64,000 nucleotides of DNA, from contig NZ_JAVTSS010000002.1 of assembly GCF_032678705.1 (NCBI RefSeq), forward strand, positions 434,001-498,000, written 5' to 3'. A program made the position numbers and the translations under genes. This stretch comes from Pedobacter frigiditerrae (lineage in GTDB: Bacteria; Bacteroidota; Bacteroidia; Sphingobacteriales; Sphingobacteriaceae). This document shows, in pieces, positions 33,342 to 42,406 of this stretch. The notes under the pieces are model-generated. The model did no database searches, had not been told where the DNA came from, and was given only the letters and a program-made list of their open reading frames with translations. Each line of letters opens with the position of its first letter. Position 1 is the stretch's first letter.

Positions 33342-34091
33342 CTAGATATTCTTCCCGTCTATCAACTTAAAAAATTCATCTCTATAAGTATCTCCTATTG
33401 GGATAATTTTAGAAGCAATTGAAATACGACTACGCTCAATACTTTCAATTTTATCAAGCGAAATGATGTATGACTTATGAACCCTGATGAACTCTCCTTT
33501 TGGCAAGGTTTCTTCCATCTTTTTCATATTCTGCAAAGTAATTACCCGTTCTGTTTTAGTGAAAATTGAAATGTAATCCTTTAAGCCTTCGATATACAAA
33601 ATATCATCCAATTCAATTTTCTGAATTTTATGCTCTGTTTTTACAAAGATAAAATCTTGAACTGGTCCATTATTATGATTGTTGTTTTGTGGCGCAACAG
33701 GTTCTGGCACTACAACCGCAGCAGGTTCAGACTTTAATAATTGGTTGTGAACTTTTTCTACAGCCTTATAAAAGCGGTCAAAAGCAATTGGTTTTAAAAG
33801 GTAATCAGATACGTTCAAATCATAACTTTCCAATGCATATTGAGAATAAGCAGTTGTTAAAATATAGTTCGATTTTCCGCTAGCAATTTTCAAGAATTGT
33901 ATACCCGTTAAATCTGGCATTTGGATATCTAGAAATACTAAATCAATTCCTCCAGCTTGTACCAACTGCAAAGCTTCAATGGCATTTTCGGTACGTTTTA
34001 CCAGTTGCAAAAATGGCACTTTTGAAACGTAATCCTCAATTATATCGAGCGCTAATGGCTCATCGTCAACAGCAATACATTTTAATATCAT
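33342..34091 (-). CDS. LytTR-family response regulator, first system
   Basis: This 249-residue protein has a receiver domain with acidic pair Asp9/Asp10, phospho-acceptor Asp55 in LVFLDIQMPD, Thr near 79 and Lys100. After a Pro/Asn-rich linker (about 130-148) comes a C-terminal LytTR DNA-binding domain (about 150-249, with the conserved IKYIEGLKDY-like segment and FIRVHKSYIIS). It overlaps the upstream sensor kinase gene by four bases (ATGA), so the pair is translationally coupled. Its likely targets are the divergent peptide and ABC genes. No target site was identified by eye. Confidence 0.9.
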   Translation of the reverse strand: MILKCIAVDDEPLALDIIEDYVSKVPFLQLVKRTENAIEALQLVQAGGIDLVFLDIQMPDLTGIQFLKIASGKSNYILTTAYSQYALESYDLNVSDYLLKPIAFDRFYKAVEKVHNQLLKSEPAAVVVPEPVAPQNNNHNNGPVQDFIFVKTEHKIQKIELDDILYIEGLKDYISIFTKTERVITLQNMKKMEETLPKGEFIRVHKSYIISLDKIESIERSRISIASKIIPIGDTYRDEFFKLIDGKNI

Positions 34092-35110
34092 AAGTCTAGC
34101 ATCAATTCTGTAGTGTAATGGGTAGCCGAATTTACAATATTTAATTTATACCTATCGGGATAAAGCAACTGTAACCTTCGTTCAACGTTATTTAAACCAA
34201 CACCGCCCATGGCGTCTTTATTGGTTTTACTTTTTTTATTGCTCACACTAAAGTGAAGTATTTTTTGGTTGGCAATAATATTGATTTTAATTGGATCTTC
34301 GGGCTCATTAGCAACCCCATGTTTAAATGCATTTTCTACAAACGAAATCAATATTAAAGGCACGATTTTCTGCCCGTCAATTTCACCATTAATGGAAATT
34401 ACAACCGAAGCTCCGTCTTTAAACCTTAGTTTTTGAAGCTCCACAAAGCTGGTCACATATTCAACTTCCTTACTTAAATCTACCCAGCTATCATTACTTT
34501 CATAAATCATGTAACGCATAATTTCAGAAAGTTTCAAAATTGCATCTGCTGTTTTATCAGATTTTTGATAGGCTAGTGAATAGATATTATTTAAAGAGTT
34601 AAACAAAAAGTGAGGGTTTAATTGAGATTTTAAGAACTGAAGCTCCATATCTTTTTTCTCACTTTCTAAATTACGTTGAATTTTCTCGTTAGAAAACCAA
34701 TCTACAGAGAACTTAATGATACAACTACTCACTAATACAAAGCCCGAGAAGAAAGTTGAGACAAGTACATAGTCATTAACCGCTATGTGATGTACATCTT
34801 TCCCTCTAATAGAAACAAGTACGTCATCTGGGTTTAGCACTGCTATTGTTGTTTTTATTAGAACGCTGGCAGCTAAAACAAAGATAAAGCTAAGTACATA
34901 TAACCAATATTTTTTCCTTTTTTGTATAAGTTCAGGAATTAAGAATATATAGTTAATGTAAAAACCAGATAGATTTAAAACACTGAATAGTCCATACGAA
35001 TAGATAATATCTTTTGTTGTATGTTCCCATAAAAACAATGTTGCGAATGCACCTCCCAACATGATCACCCAAAAAATAACATGCAATATTATAGCACCTT
35101 TACTCTTCAT
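34088..35110 (-). CDS. LytS-type sensor histidine kinase, first system
   Basis: This 340-residue protein has four predicted N-terminal membrane segments (about 8-30, 38-60, 70-92, 112-133), then the His_kinase domain with phospho-acceptor His167 in SQLNPHFLFNSLNNIYSLA and an HATPase region (VENAFKHGVANEP, GGVGLNNVERRL). There is no periplasmic sensor domain of note, so the membrane part may sense directly. It is divergent from the small-peptide/ABC genes at 35368, with about 260 bp between, and overlaps its regulator by ATGA. Confidence 0.9.
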   Translation of the reverse strand: MKSKGAIILHVIFWVIMLGGAFATLFLWEHTTKDIIYSYGLFSVLNLSGFYINYIFLIPELIQKRKKYWLYVLSFIFVLAASVLIKTTIAVLNPDDVLVSIRGKDVHHIAVNDYVLVSTFFSGFVLVSSCIIKFSVDWFSNEKIQRNLESEKKDMELQFLKSQLNPHFLFNSLNNIYSLAYQKSDKTADAILKLSEIMRYMIYESNDSWVDLSKEVEYVTSFVELQKLRFKDGASVVISINGEIDGQKIVPLILISFVENAFKHGVANEPEDPIKINIIANQKILHFSVSNKKSKTNKDAMGGVGLNNVERRLQLLYPDRYKLNIVNSATHYTTELMLDL

Positions 35111-35367
35111 ATTTAATTTATTTATATGCCTTAACTACATCCAAAGTAAATATATCATTTATTTTATGAGCTTACTTTCGACGAACTGGCATTTTTTTTC
35201 TACCAAAAGGCTAAAACTACCAATAAGTTGCAAAATAGCCTTTTTAACCGTTTATCTAGGATAAAATGCACTTGGTCTAAAACATTTTAGCAGCATATTT
35301 TAATTTATTCTATTTGTTCAACAAAACAAAACAACCTAACAAAAAGAACCTTAAAATAAAACGAGTT

Positions 35368-35544
35368 ATGAAAAAGTTATCAAACGTATCGCCATTCTTA
35401 CTTTTATTATTTCCAGTATTTGTGATGATGTTATTTGCATTTGCTACAAGCACAAATAACGTTCAAGATGATGAAGCAGTTGTAAAAACAGCAACTCCAA
35501 CTTCAAACACAATTGTTAAAGCTACTGCAGCAATCTTAAAATAA
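35368..35544 (+). CDS. Small membrane or secreted peptide of unknown function (58 residues)
   Basis: Started at ATG 35368 (MKKLSNVSPFLLLLFPVF), the product has a basic N-terminus, one hydrophobic segment (about 9-28) and a polar Thr/Ala/Val-rich tail (about 30-58). An earlier in-frame start at 35314 would add residues in front of the signal and is rejected. Only two bases separate its stop from the ABC ATPase start, so it belongs to that operon. It could be a secreted peptide exported or sensed by the system, or a small subunit of the ABC permease. I know of no family. Confidence 0.6.
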   Translation: MKKLSNVSPFLLLLFPVFVMMLFAFATSTNNVQDDEAVVKTATPTSNTIVKATAAILK

Positions 35545-35546
35545 GC

Positions 35547-36455
35547 ATGAGCAATTTCGCAATAGAAACAGTAGGGTTAACTTATAACTTCGGTTCACAA
35601 ACCGTTGTTAAAGATTTATCGCTACAAGTACCGCAAGGAAGTATATACGGATTTTTAGGCCCTAATGGCGCTGGAAAAACCACCACCATAAAGATTCTTT
35701 TAAATCTTTTACAATCTCCATCAGACCAAGTATTTATTTTTGGCAAGGAGATCAATTCAAATCGCATTGCGAGCTTAAAACGCATGGGTGCTTTAGTAGA
35801 ACAACCTGCAATATATGCGCACTTATCAGGAAAAGAAAACCTAATTAATCGTTGCATCCTTTTAGGAATTAAAAGAAGTAAATGTGCCGAAATGTTAAGT
35901 TTAGTTGGCTTAACAGATGCCGCAAACAAAAAAGCTGGCAAATATTCTTTAGGGATGAAACAACGTCTAGGCATCGCATTAGCTTTAATTTCAGACCCTG
36001 AATTATTGTTGTTAGATGAGCCAACGAACGGTTTAGACCCAAATGGAATTATTGAGATTAGGAACTTGATGATCGAATTGACAGCTAAACATGGCAAAAC
36101 CATTTTAGTATCAAGCCACTTATTAGCAGAGATTGAAAGAACTGCAACTCACGTTGGCATCATCAACAAAGGCCAGTTATTGTTTCAAGGAACAATTAAT
36201 GAACTGCATGACTTGAGCAAGCCATCAGTAAAAATTGAAACTGACGACCAAGAAAAAGCTATTGAAATTTTAACAAATGCAGGTGCAGAAATTGTTCAGC
36301 AAGATGTGCAAACCGTATCGGTTACTTTTAAGACAAAAGCAGATATGGGAACAATGAATACATTGTTAGTTCAAAACGGTGTAACCGTTTTTTCTATTGG
36401 CAAGGAAAGAAAAGACCTTGAAAATTTATTCTTAGACATTACTTCAAAAAATTAA
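35547..36455 (+). CDS. ABC transporter ATP-binding protein (BcrA-like)
   Basis: This 302-residue protein has Walker A GPNGAGKTT (about 38-46), signature YSLGMKQRLG (about 133-142) and Walker B LLLLDEPTNGLDP (about 153-165). The H-loop sits in TILVSSHLLAEIERTATHVG. The extra C-terminal region (about 225-302) is typical of bacitracin/lantibiotic-resistance-type exporters (BcrA, NosF, CcmA relatives). It lies between the peptide gene and the permease gene with gaps of two and one bases. The substrate is unknown; peptide export or self-protection is an inference from family and context. Confidence 0.9.
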   Translation: MSNFAIETVGLTYNFGSQTVVKDLSLQVPQGSIYGFLGPNGAGKTTTIKILLNLLQSPSDQVFIFGKEINSNRIASLKRMGALVEQPAIYAHLSGKENLINRCILLGIKRSKCAEMLSLVGLTDAANKKAGKYSLGMKQRLGIALALISDPELLLLDEPTNGLDPNGIIEIRNLMIELTAKHGKTILVSSHLLAEIERTATHVGIINKGQLLFQGTINELHDLSKPSVKIETDDQEKAIEILTNAGAEIVQQDVQTVSVTFKTKADMGTMNTLLVQNGVTVFSIGKERKDLENLFLDITSKN

Positions 36456-36456
36456 C

Positions 36457-37254
36457 ATGCGCTCATTATTCATATCACTACAATCAGAATTTTTTAAATC
36501 ACGAAAAACGCTAGCATTTTGGGCTGCAATTATTTTACCTATCGCCATTTGCGGATTGATCATGATCGGATTTTATTTCGGATCTAAAGATGTATTGAAG
36601 AACAACTATCCTGGGATGGTCCTTTGGGGTCAATTCAGTGGAGCAACACTAGGCGTAATGGGTGTGCTAATTTTGCCTTTCTATGTAATGTTTATGGCTT
36701 TTTCTGTAAACAATATTGAACATAAAAATGATACCTGGAAAACATTATTTGCCCAACCACTCAACAAGTTTTCAATTTATGCCGCAAAATATCTATTCGC
36801 AGTTTCTTTATTATTTATCTGTTTAACATTATTCGCAACGCTTACCTACGTTAGTGGCCATATTCTTCAATTACTTGTTCCAAAATACACTTTTAACGAT
36901 TATAACCCTATCCCAGCTCTGCTAAGATTTTACAGCAAACTATTTTTTGCTTCATTGGGTATATTATCATTACAGTTTGTATTTAGCTTGATATGGTCAG
37001 ACTTTTTAAAGCCAATGGGGATTGGGTTTGTAGGTATCATTATGGGTATTATTACCGCCAATGTTGGATGGAAATGGGCTTATCTAATTACATATAGTAA
37101 CCCTACATTGGCATTACAATTAACCAAGGCAAGTAAAAAAACAGATATCGAACAATTCCCAATTTTCACTCAAGAGGTTTGGGTAAGTTTAATATATGCA
37201 TTAGTACTATTTATACTTGGTTATTATATTTTGACCAAAAGAAATATCAAATAA
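36457..37254 (+). CDS. ABC-2-type transporter permease
   Basis: This 265-residue protein has six predicted membrane segments (about 22-42, 64-84, 108-132, 165-185, 200-220, 240-258). The arrangement of an N-terminal cytoplasmic stretch (LQSEFFKSRKTLAFW) followed by a helix is typical of ABC-2 permeases paired with BcrA-type ATPases. It begins one base after the ATPase stop. A hairpin with a T-run follows at 37284-37310, likely ending this operon. Confidence 0.85.
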   Translation: MRSLFISLQSEFFKSRKTLAFWAAIILPIAICGLIMIGFYFGSKDVLKNNYPGMVLWGQFSGATLGVMGVLILPFYVMFMAFSVNNIEHKNDTWKTLFAQPLNKFSIYAAKYLFAVSLLFICLTLFATLTYVSGHILQLLVPKYTFNDYNPIPALLRFYSKLFFASLGILSLQFVFSLIWSDFLKPMGIGFVGIIMGIITANVGWKWAYLITYSNPTLALQLTKASKKTDIEQFPIFTQEVWVSLIYALVLFILGYYILTKRNIK

Positions 37255-37283
37255 AGATTTTAGTTTAGTTTTTAGTTAAAAAT

Positions 37284-37310
37284 GGGGTTGGTGGATGCTA
37301 CCCCTTTTTT
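37284..37310 (+). terminator. Probable rho-independent terminator after the ABC operon
   Basis: A GGGGT/ACCCC stem (37284-37288 and 37300-37304) with an 11-base loop is followed by six T residues. The stem is short, so strength is uncertain. Confidence 0.5.
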
Positions 37311-37451
37311 TATGGACTTTAATCAACAAAACTTAAACCACCAAGGCACAATGACACAAAGTGATTAAATATTCTTAATGTGTTGGTTATTCATTTTTAA
37401 ACTTTGACAAACCATTTGCAATCGTCTAGAGGTTTGCCAAAGTATAGACAA

Positions 37452-38147
37452 TTAAATAATCTTATTCTTTAAATCTTTGTACTTCGACCTCCCAATAGGC
37501 AATTGCTCTCCACTTCTAAGTAACAAGCTATACTTACTGCCAGGCTGAATTAGAATCTTTTCTGCCAGTTCTAAAGAAACCAAATAAGATTTATGAATAC
37601 GTTCGAATGAGTCTGGCAATAAAAGTTCTAAACTTTCTAGTGATTTATCATGTAGCTCTTGTTTTCCATTACGTAAATGTAGTTCAGTATAAATCCCAGC
37701 TCCTTTAATGTAAAGCAAATCTTCAATAGGTATCAATTTAATATTACCAGCTTTCTTTACAGCAAGAAATTTAAGAGCCTCATCGCTTGGTTTTACGTTG
37801 TAATTTATTCTTTTGAAAGCTTGAGCTAGCCTAATTTCATCAAATGGTTTAGGCACAAAATCTAATACACCATATTCAAAAGCCATTATCGCCTTATCTG
37901 TATTAGCAGAAACAATAATAGTATGGAAAGATCTGGAAACAACAGATTCTAATAAGTCAAAGCCATTTTCTCCATTTAAATTTAAGTCTAACAACAACAA
38001 ATCAATTTCATTATTATCTATGTGAGCCATTCCTTTCTGGACAGAATCACAAATTGAAATGGTAGAATTTTGCTCAAAGTAATTACTTGCCATTCTATCC
38101 AATCGCTTGGCAATTCTAGCTTCATCTTCAATTATTAATACTCTCAT
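37452..38147 (-). CDS. LytTR-family response regulator, second system
   Basis: This 231-residue protein has a receiver domain with Glu7/Asp8, phospho-acceptor Asp54 in LLLLDLNLNGENG, and Lys100 in FVPKPFDE. The C-terminal LytTR domain (about 130-231) has IEDLLYIKGAGIYTEL and FERIHKSYLVSLE. It overlaps the second kinase gene by four bases (ATGA). The gene faces the ABC operon tail-to-tail. Its targets are not visible. Confidence 0.9.
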   Translation of the reverse strand: MRVLIIEDEARIAKRLDRMASNYFEQNSTISICDSVQKGMAHIDNNEIDLLLLDLNLNGENGFDLLESVVSRSFHTIIVSANTDKAIMAFEYGVLDFVPKPFDEIRLAQAFKRINYNVKPSDEALKFLAVKKAGNIKLIPIEDLLYIKGAGIYTELHLRNGKQELHDKSLESLELLLPDSFERIHKSYLVSLELAEKILIQPGSKYSLLLRSGEQLPIGRSKYKDLKNKII

Positions 38148-39811
38148 TTGGTATAAATTTTAATTGTGGTTATCCAACCTTGAGCACTTTCATTTGATGT
38201 AAACTCCCATTTATCCCCGTAACTTTCGGTCAGTCGTGCTTTGATATAAACGAATCCATTTCCTCCATCACGCGAATTAGTTTTTACCCTATTAGTTGCA
38301 AAAGTCTCAAAAGTATATTGTTTGTATTCAATTCCTGATGAGAATGAAAGCTTAAATTTCAAACTTCCATCGTCAAGTGGACTGCTATGTGTAATTCCAT
38401 TTTCTAAAATGGTATGGAATAAAGCAGGCGGAACAAACTCATCTTCATCAATTCCATTTTCTTCCCATTGATAATTGATTTCTTTTCGAAATTGCATAAC
38501 CGACAAGTGTTTTTTACACAACTCGATCTCTTGTCTAATTGGTATTAAAGCTTGTTCAGCTATGCTGTTCATGATATCAAATTCATCGGCCAATGCCTGA
38601 ATAAATGCTGTACCTTCTTTGGGAGATTCTTCTACCCAATCCATTAAAGAAGTTAAGGTGTTTTTTATAAAATGAGGTTGAATATTCTTTTTAATAAGCT
38701 CCAACTGCAGTTTAGAAGAAAGCAATAATGAGTTTTGATATTGTTCTTCTATCACTTTCATTTGAATGGTATGCAGATAAAGCATACATAAAACGATGAA
38801 GCTAAAACTGATGAATAAACTAAAATCGTAAAATAAATATTGGTTAATTACCTCACTTACAAGCAGCCCAATTAACACAATTATTGCTCCTTTTTCTTTT
38901 TGATAAATTGCAGTAAAAACTACTAATAAGGAGCCTAACCACAATACTTGGCTGTATCGGAAGGCAGTAATATCATAATGGCCAAAGTTTAAAATATAGA
39001 TAGCTACCAATATGACTAAGAGCAAAGCCATTAATGTTTTCTTCCATTTAAACTTAAATTGAATGGTAAAATACAACGGAACCAACATAGCGAGCGCAAA
39101 AGTTAACCAGCCTATGGTTTCTAGTCGCCAGAAGAAATGTGTGTATGGTATTTCTACGTAAAACTTAATGTATTCTAAAATCAGCAATGCAAAAAACAGA
39201 AAGCAAATGAGCGCAAAAATTAAAACAGTGTATTGTCTCTGGCGACTGTTGATGTATAAAAATAGATAGTAAATAGCTGCGATTAAAAATGCACCTGCCA
39301 TCAAATTCATAAACGCGGTAATAATTAACGGTGCCCTAAGTAAGCTTTCATAAGTGCTTAAACCTAAGCCAATATCTCGCTCAACATGTTGTAGATAAGA
39401 TTGTGAAGCACGAAGGGCCACTAGATGACTTCCAGTTTGTGCTAGTGAATCTGGAATGCTGTAATAAGTTGAAGAAGTACCCGCGATTTCTGCTCTTTGA
39501 GGACCGATAACTTGCCCATTGCTTCCTATAATCTGCCCATCCCAGTAAACATCGAAAGCACCGAACGCTTCTATTTTTAAGCCTAGTTGTCCTACTGGTT
39601 TTTTTACCAAATCAACCTTAGTTCGCACCCAAAAAACATTGTTTTTCGCATTTCCCCGTTCACTTGCCCAACCAACATCATTAAAATCTTTTTTTGCCCA
39701 TAATTGGTTATCGCCTATTTTATATAATGGGGGATAATCCTTAAAATCGGTTGCTGGCCTGCAAGAAGACAGGAAAAGGATAGCTACTAAAAGAAAAAGG
39801 CAATTCTTCAT
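38144..39811 (-). CDS. LytS-type sensor kinase with lipobox and 7TM-like membrane part
   Basis: This 555-residue protein has an N-terminal signal with lipobox FLSSC (Cys17). An extracytoplasmic beta-rich domain (about 20-155; FGAFDVYWDGQIIGSNG) resembles 7TMR-DISM or jelly-roll sensory domains. Seven membrane segments follow (about 160-350), then the kinase domain with His380 in KNIQPHFIKNTLTSL, the family equivalent of NPHFLFN, and an HATPase-like region ending DGGNGFVYIKARL. The N-box ILENGITHSSP is somewhat degenerate. It overlaps its regulator by ATGA. A signal peptidase II site on a kinase is unusual and needs proof; ordinary Sec cleavage is the alternative. Confidence 0.85.
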   Translation of the reverse strand: MKNCLFLLVAILFLSSCRPATDFKDYPPLYKIGDNQLWAKKDFNDVGWASERGNAKNNVFWVRTKVDLVKKPVGQLGLKIEAFGAFDVYWDGQIIGSNGQVIGPQRAEIAGTSSTYYSIPDSLAQTGSHLVALRASQSYLQHVERDIGLGLSTYESLLRAPLIITAFMNLMAGAFLIAAIYYLFLYINSRQRQYTVLIFALICFLFFALLILEYIKFYVEIPYTHFFWRLETIGWLTFALAMLVPLYFTIQFKFKWKKTLMALLLVILVAIYILNFGHYDITAFRYSQVLWLGSLLVVFTAIYQKEKGAIIVLIGLLVSEVINQYLFYDFSLFISFSFIVLCMLYLHTIQMKVIEEQYQNSLLLSSKLQLELIKKNIQPHFIKNTLTSLMDWVEESPKEGTAFIQALADEFDIMNSIAEQALIPIRQEIELCKKHLSVMQFRKEINYQWEENGIDEDEFVPPALFHTILENGITHSSPLDDGSLKFKLSFSSGIEYKQYTFETFATNRVKTNSRDGGNGFVYIKARLTESYGDKWEFTSNESAQGWITTIKIYTK

Positions 39812-39920
39812 TTACCAAAGATAGGCTATACATTCTTCATAAAAATGCATTTCAAAAGGATATAGAGCAGTTGACATAGTTTTCTATTAGATGATGGTTC
39901 ATCGCTTGTAAACTTGTACC

Positions 39921-42308
39921 ATGAAACAAATCTATTTCCTCCTCTTCATTCTATGTAATTGTTTATTTGTTAACGCCCAACAAGCGGGCAAAACTGCAAT
40001 ATCCGTTGCTGGAATTGTGCAAGAACAAGATAAAACGCCCATTGCTTATGCTACAGTTCGTATAAAAGACAAATCAGCCAAATTATTATCTGCCGCAATT
40101 ACTGACGAAAAGGGAATTTTTAAACTAGAAGGAATTTCATCTGATAGTTTAACCGTAGAGTTTTCCTTGGTGGGTTATCAAACTTTGACTAAACAGTTAA
40201 GCAAATCAAACTCGGTAATAAATTTGGGAGTTATCATTCTTCAGCCAGATGCTACACTATTAAAAGAAGTGGCAGTTAATGGCGAGCAACCATCCATTAG
40301 CTTAAAGCTTGATAAAAAAGTATTTCTGGTTGGTAAAGATGTGTTATCTCAAACTGGTTCTTCCTTGGATGTATTAAATGGCGTTCCGTCTGTAAGCGTA
40401 AGTCCAGCAGGAGCTGTGAGTTTAAGAGGAAACAGCAATGTCTTGATATTAATTGATGGGAGACGTTCTGGTTTTACGCAAGGAAATGCACTTGACCAAT
40501 TACCTGCCGACCAAATAGAAAGAGTGGAAGTGATTACCAATCCATCATCGAGATATGATGCAGCTGGTTCGGCAGGAATCATCAATATCATATTAAAGAA
40601 AAATAAAAAATCTGGATTAAATGGACAATTAAGTTTAGTAGGTGGTGTGCCAAATGAGACTAGAATTACACCCAGTTTAAACTACAAATCAGCAAAGATT
40701 AACTTGTTCTCTACCTTCGGTCTCCGTTATTCAGATTATGATGGACTCTACATTTCAGACCAATCTACCAATGATGCTGGAACTACAAACTTGCTGCATA
40801 AACGACAAGATGAGGATAGACATGACGATGCTAAGATGTTATATTTTGGTGGCGATTTTCTAATTAACAACCACAACACCATAACGGCTGCATTTTTAAA
40901 TAAAACCACAAACGACCACGATAAAACGAGTTTGCAATATGATTATGCAAAAAAGGGAAATACATTAGATAGCGCATTGTTGCGTGAAGGCGAGTCTTGG
41001 GAAAAAAGAAACTACAACCAGCTGGAGTTTAATTACACCAAAACGTTTAATAAGCCTAACCAAAAATACACTGTAGATATGCAATATGATTTTTGGAACA
41101 GTGATAAAGACTGGAACCTATCTACCCAAAAAACCTTGCCTATCGCTACAAATTTTCCAAGTGTTAAAACAAGTTCTATAGGTGCCAGCAAGGATTTTAT
41201 GTTGCAAACAGACTATGTGCATCCATTAGATAGCATTGCAAATTTAGAGTTTGGCATTAAAGCCGAAAAACGCAGCGTAACGAGCGACTTTAAAGCAGAG
41301 CGACAAAATAATACCAATTGGGAAATATTAGATGGAATTAATAATGAGCTTATTTACGATGAATTAATTGGAAGTGCCTATGTGCAATTTGGCAGTAAGT
41401 GGAATAAAATAGCTTATCAACTTGGAATGAGAACTGAGTTAACTAAAATTGGTTTAGAGGACAGGGCAGGAACATTTAATAGCGATAAAAACTACACTAG
41501 ATTTTTTCCGACGCTCAACTTATCTTATCAGATTAATACCAAAACAACCGTTCAGGCTAGTTACAGTAAACGCATTAACAGGCCATCGCTTTTTGCTTTA
41601 TACCCTTTTAATGAGCTAACGGATTTTAATTCGCAATATGTTGGTAATCCAAATTTAAATCCATCTTATGCTGATGTTATAGAATTGAGCTTTTTGAGCA
41701 ATTGGAATAAAGTCACTTTCAATCCATCGATATACTATCAAAACAATAAAGATATTACTCAAGATTATACCTACAGAAACTCAAATGGCGTTTTTATCAC
41801 AACTCCCATAAATATTGATGGCGAAACACGGAGTGGACTAGAACTCTCTTTGTTGTACAACCCTTACCGTTTTTTACAATTTAGCATAGAGGTTAATGCT
41901 TATCACTTTACGCAAAAAGGGTTTTATGCGAATCAGGATTTTTATTACAATGGCAACATTTTAACCAGTAGGATAAGCACACAAATTAAGTTACCTAAAA
42001 AGTTGAGTTTTCAAGGGCGATATAATTTTACAGGAGCGCAAAGCAATGCGCAAAGTAGAACTGCAAGCATTCACAATGTGGATGTTGGAGCAGGTAAAAC
42101 ATTTCTTAAAGATAAAGCAACCTTATTGTTTGATGTAGCTAACCTATTTAATTTAAGAAAATTTGAAACTACAACAACGGGAAACAATTATTCACTTGTT
42201 CAGGTTAACAGTCCGAATGCAGCAAGATATCGCTTAACGTTTGTGTATAAATTAAACTTAAAAGAAAACCAAGGCGCAAGACAAGCTAAAGCAGGAAATA
42301 GGAATTAA
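39921..42308 (+). CDS. Outer-membrane TonB-receptor-like barrel protein (OMP_b-brl_3 type), third copy
   Basis: This 795-residue protein has a signal peptide (about 1-19), a regulatory Ig-like domain (about 28-113; VAGIVQEQDKTPIAYATVRI), a plug (SLRGNSNVLILIDGRRSG, then RVEVITNPSSRYDAAGSAG) and a barrel to the C-terminus (YRLTFVYKLNLKEN plus a basic tail). It is more distant from the 25599 and 28112 copies than those are from each other. It stands alone, divergent from the second kinase gene and bounded on the right by a compound inverted repeat. The ligand is unknown. Confidence 0.9.
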   Translation: MKQIYFLLFILCNCLFVNAQQAGKTAISVAGIVQEQDKTPIAYATVRIKDKSAKLLSAAITDEKGIFKLEGISSDSLTVEFSLVGYQTLTKQLSKSNSVINLGVIILQPDATLLKEVAVNGEQPSISLKLDKKVFLVGKDVLSQTGSSLDVLNGVPSVSVSPAGAVSLRGNSNVLILIDGRRSGFTQGNALDQLPADQIERVEVITNPSSRYDAAGSAGIINIILKKNKKSGLNGQLSLVGGVPNETRITPSLNYKSAKINLFSTFGLRYSDYDGLYISDQSTNDAGTTNLLHKRQDEDRHDDAKMLYFGGDFLINNHNTITAAFLNKTTNDHDKTSLQYDYAKKGNTLDSALLREGESWEKRNYNQLEFNYTKTFNKPNQKYTVDMQYDFWNSDKDWNLSTQKTLPIATNFPSVKTSSIGASKDFMLQTDYVHPLDSIANLEFGIKAEKRSVTSDFKAERQNNTNWEILDGINNELIYDELIGSAYVQFGSKWNKIAYQLGMRTELTKIGLEDRAGTFNSDKNYTRFFPTLNLSYQINTKTTVQASYSKRINRPSLFALYPFNELTDFNSQYVGNPNLNPSYADVIELSFLSNWNKVTFNPSIYYQNNKDITQDYTYRNSNGVFITTPINIDGETRSGLELSLLYNPYRFLQFSIEVNAYHFTQKGFYANQDFYYNGNILTSRISTQIKLPKKLSFQGRYNFTGAQSNAQSRTASIHNVDVGAGKTFLKDKATLLFDVANLFNLRKFETTTTGNNYSLVQVNSPNAARYRLTFVYKLNLKENQGARQAKAGNRN

Positions 42309-42386
42309 TTTTGTCATTCCGACTTTGGAGGAATCTATAAAGATGATTTATTTCATAGATTCTTCGCTTCGCTCTGAATGACAAAA
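42309..42386. repeat. Compound inverted repeat (TTTTGTCATTC ends), terminator-like
   Basis: The outer arms TTTTGTCATTC (42309-42319) and GAATGACAAAA (42376-42386) enclose inner arms GAATCTAT and ATAGATTC. Related words (CGCTCTGAATGACAAA) occur near 61995, and a looser relative lies at 55635. The element sits between convergent genes, where it could end transcription from both sides. Confidence 0.75.
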
Positions 42387-42406
42387 CTGATTAGAGGAGA
42401 ACATTT

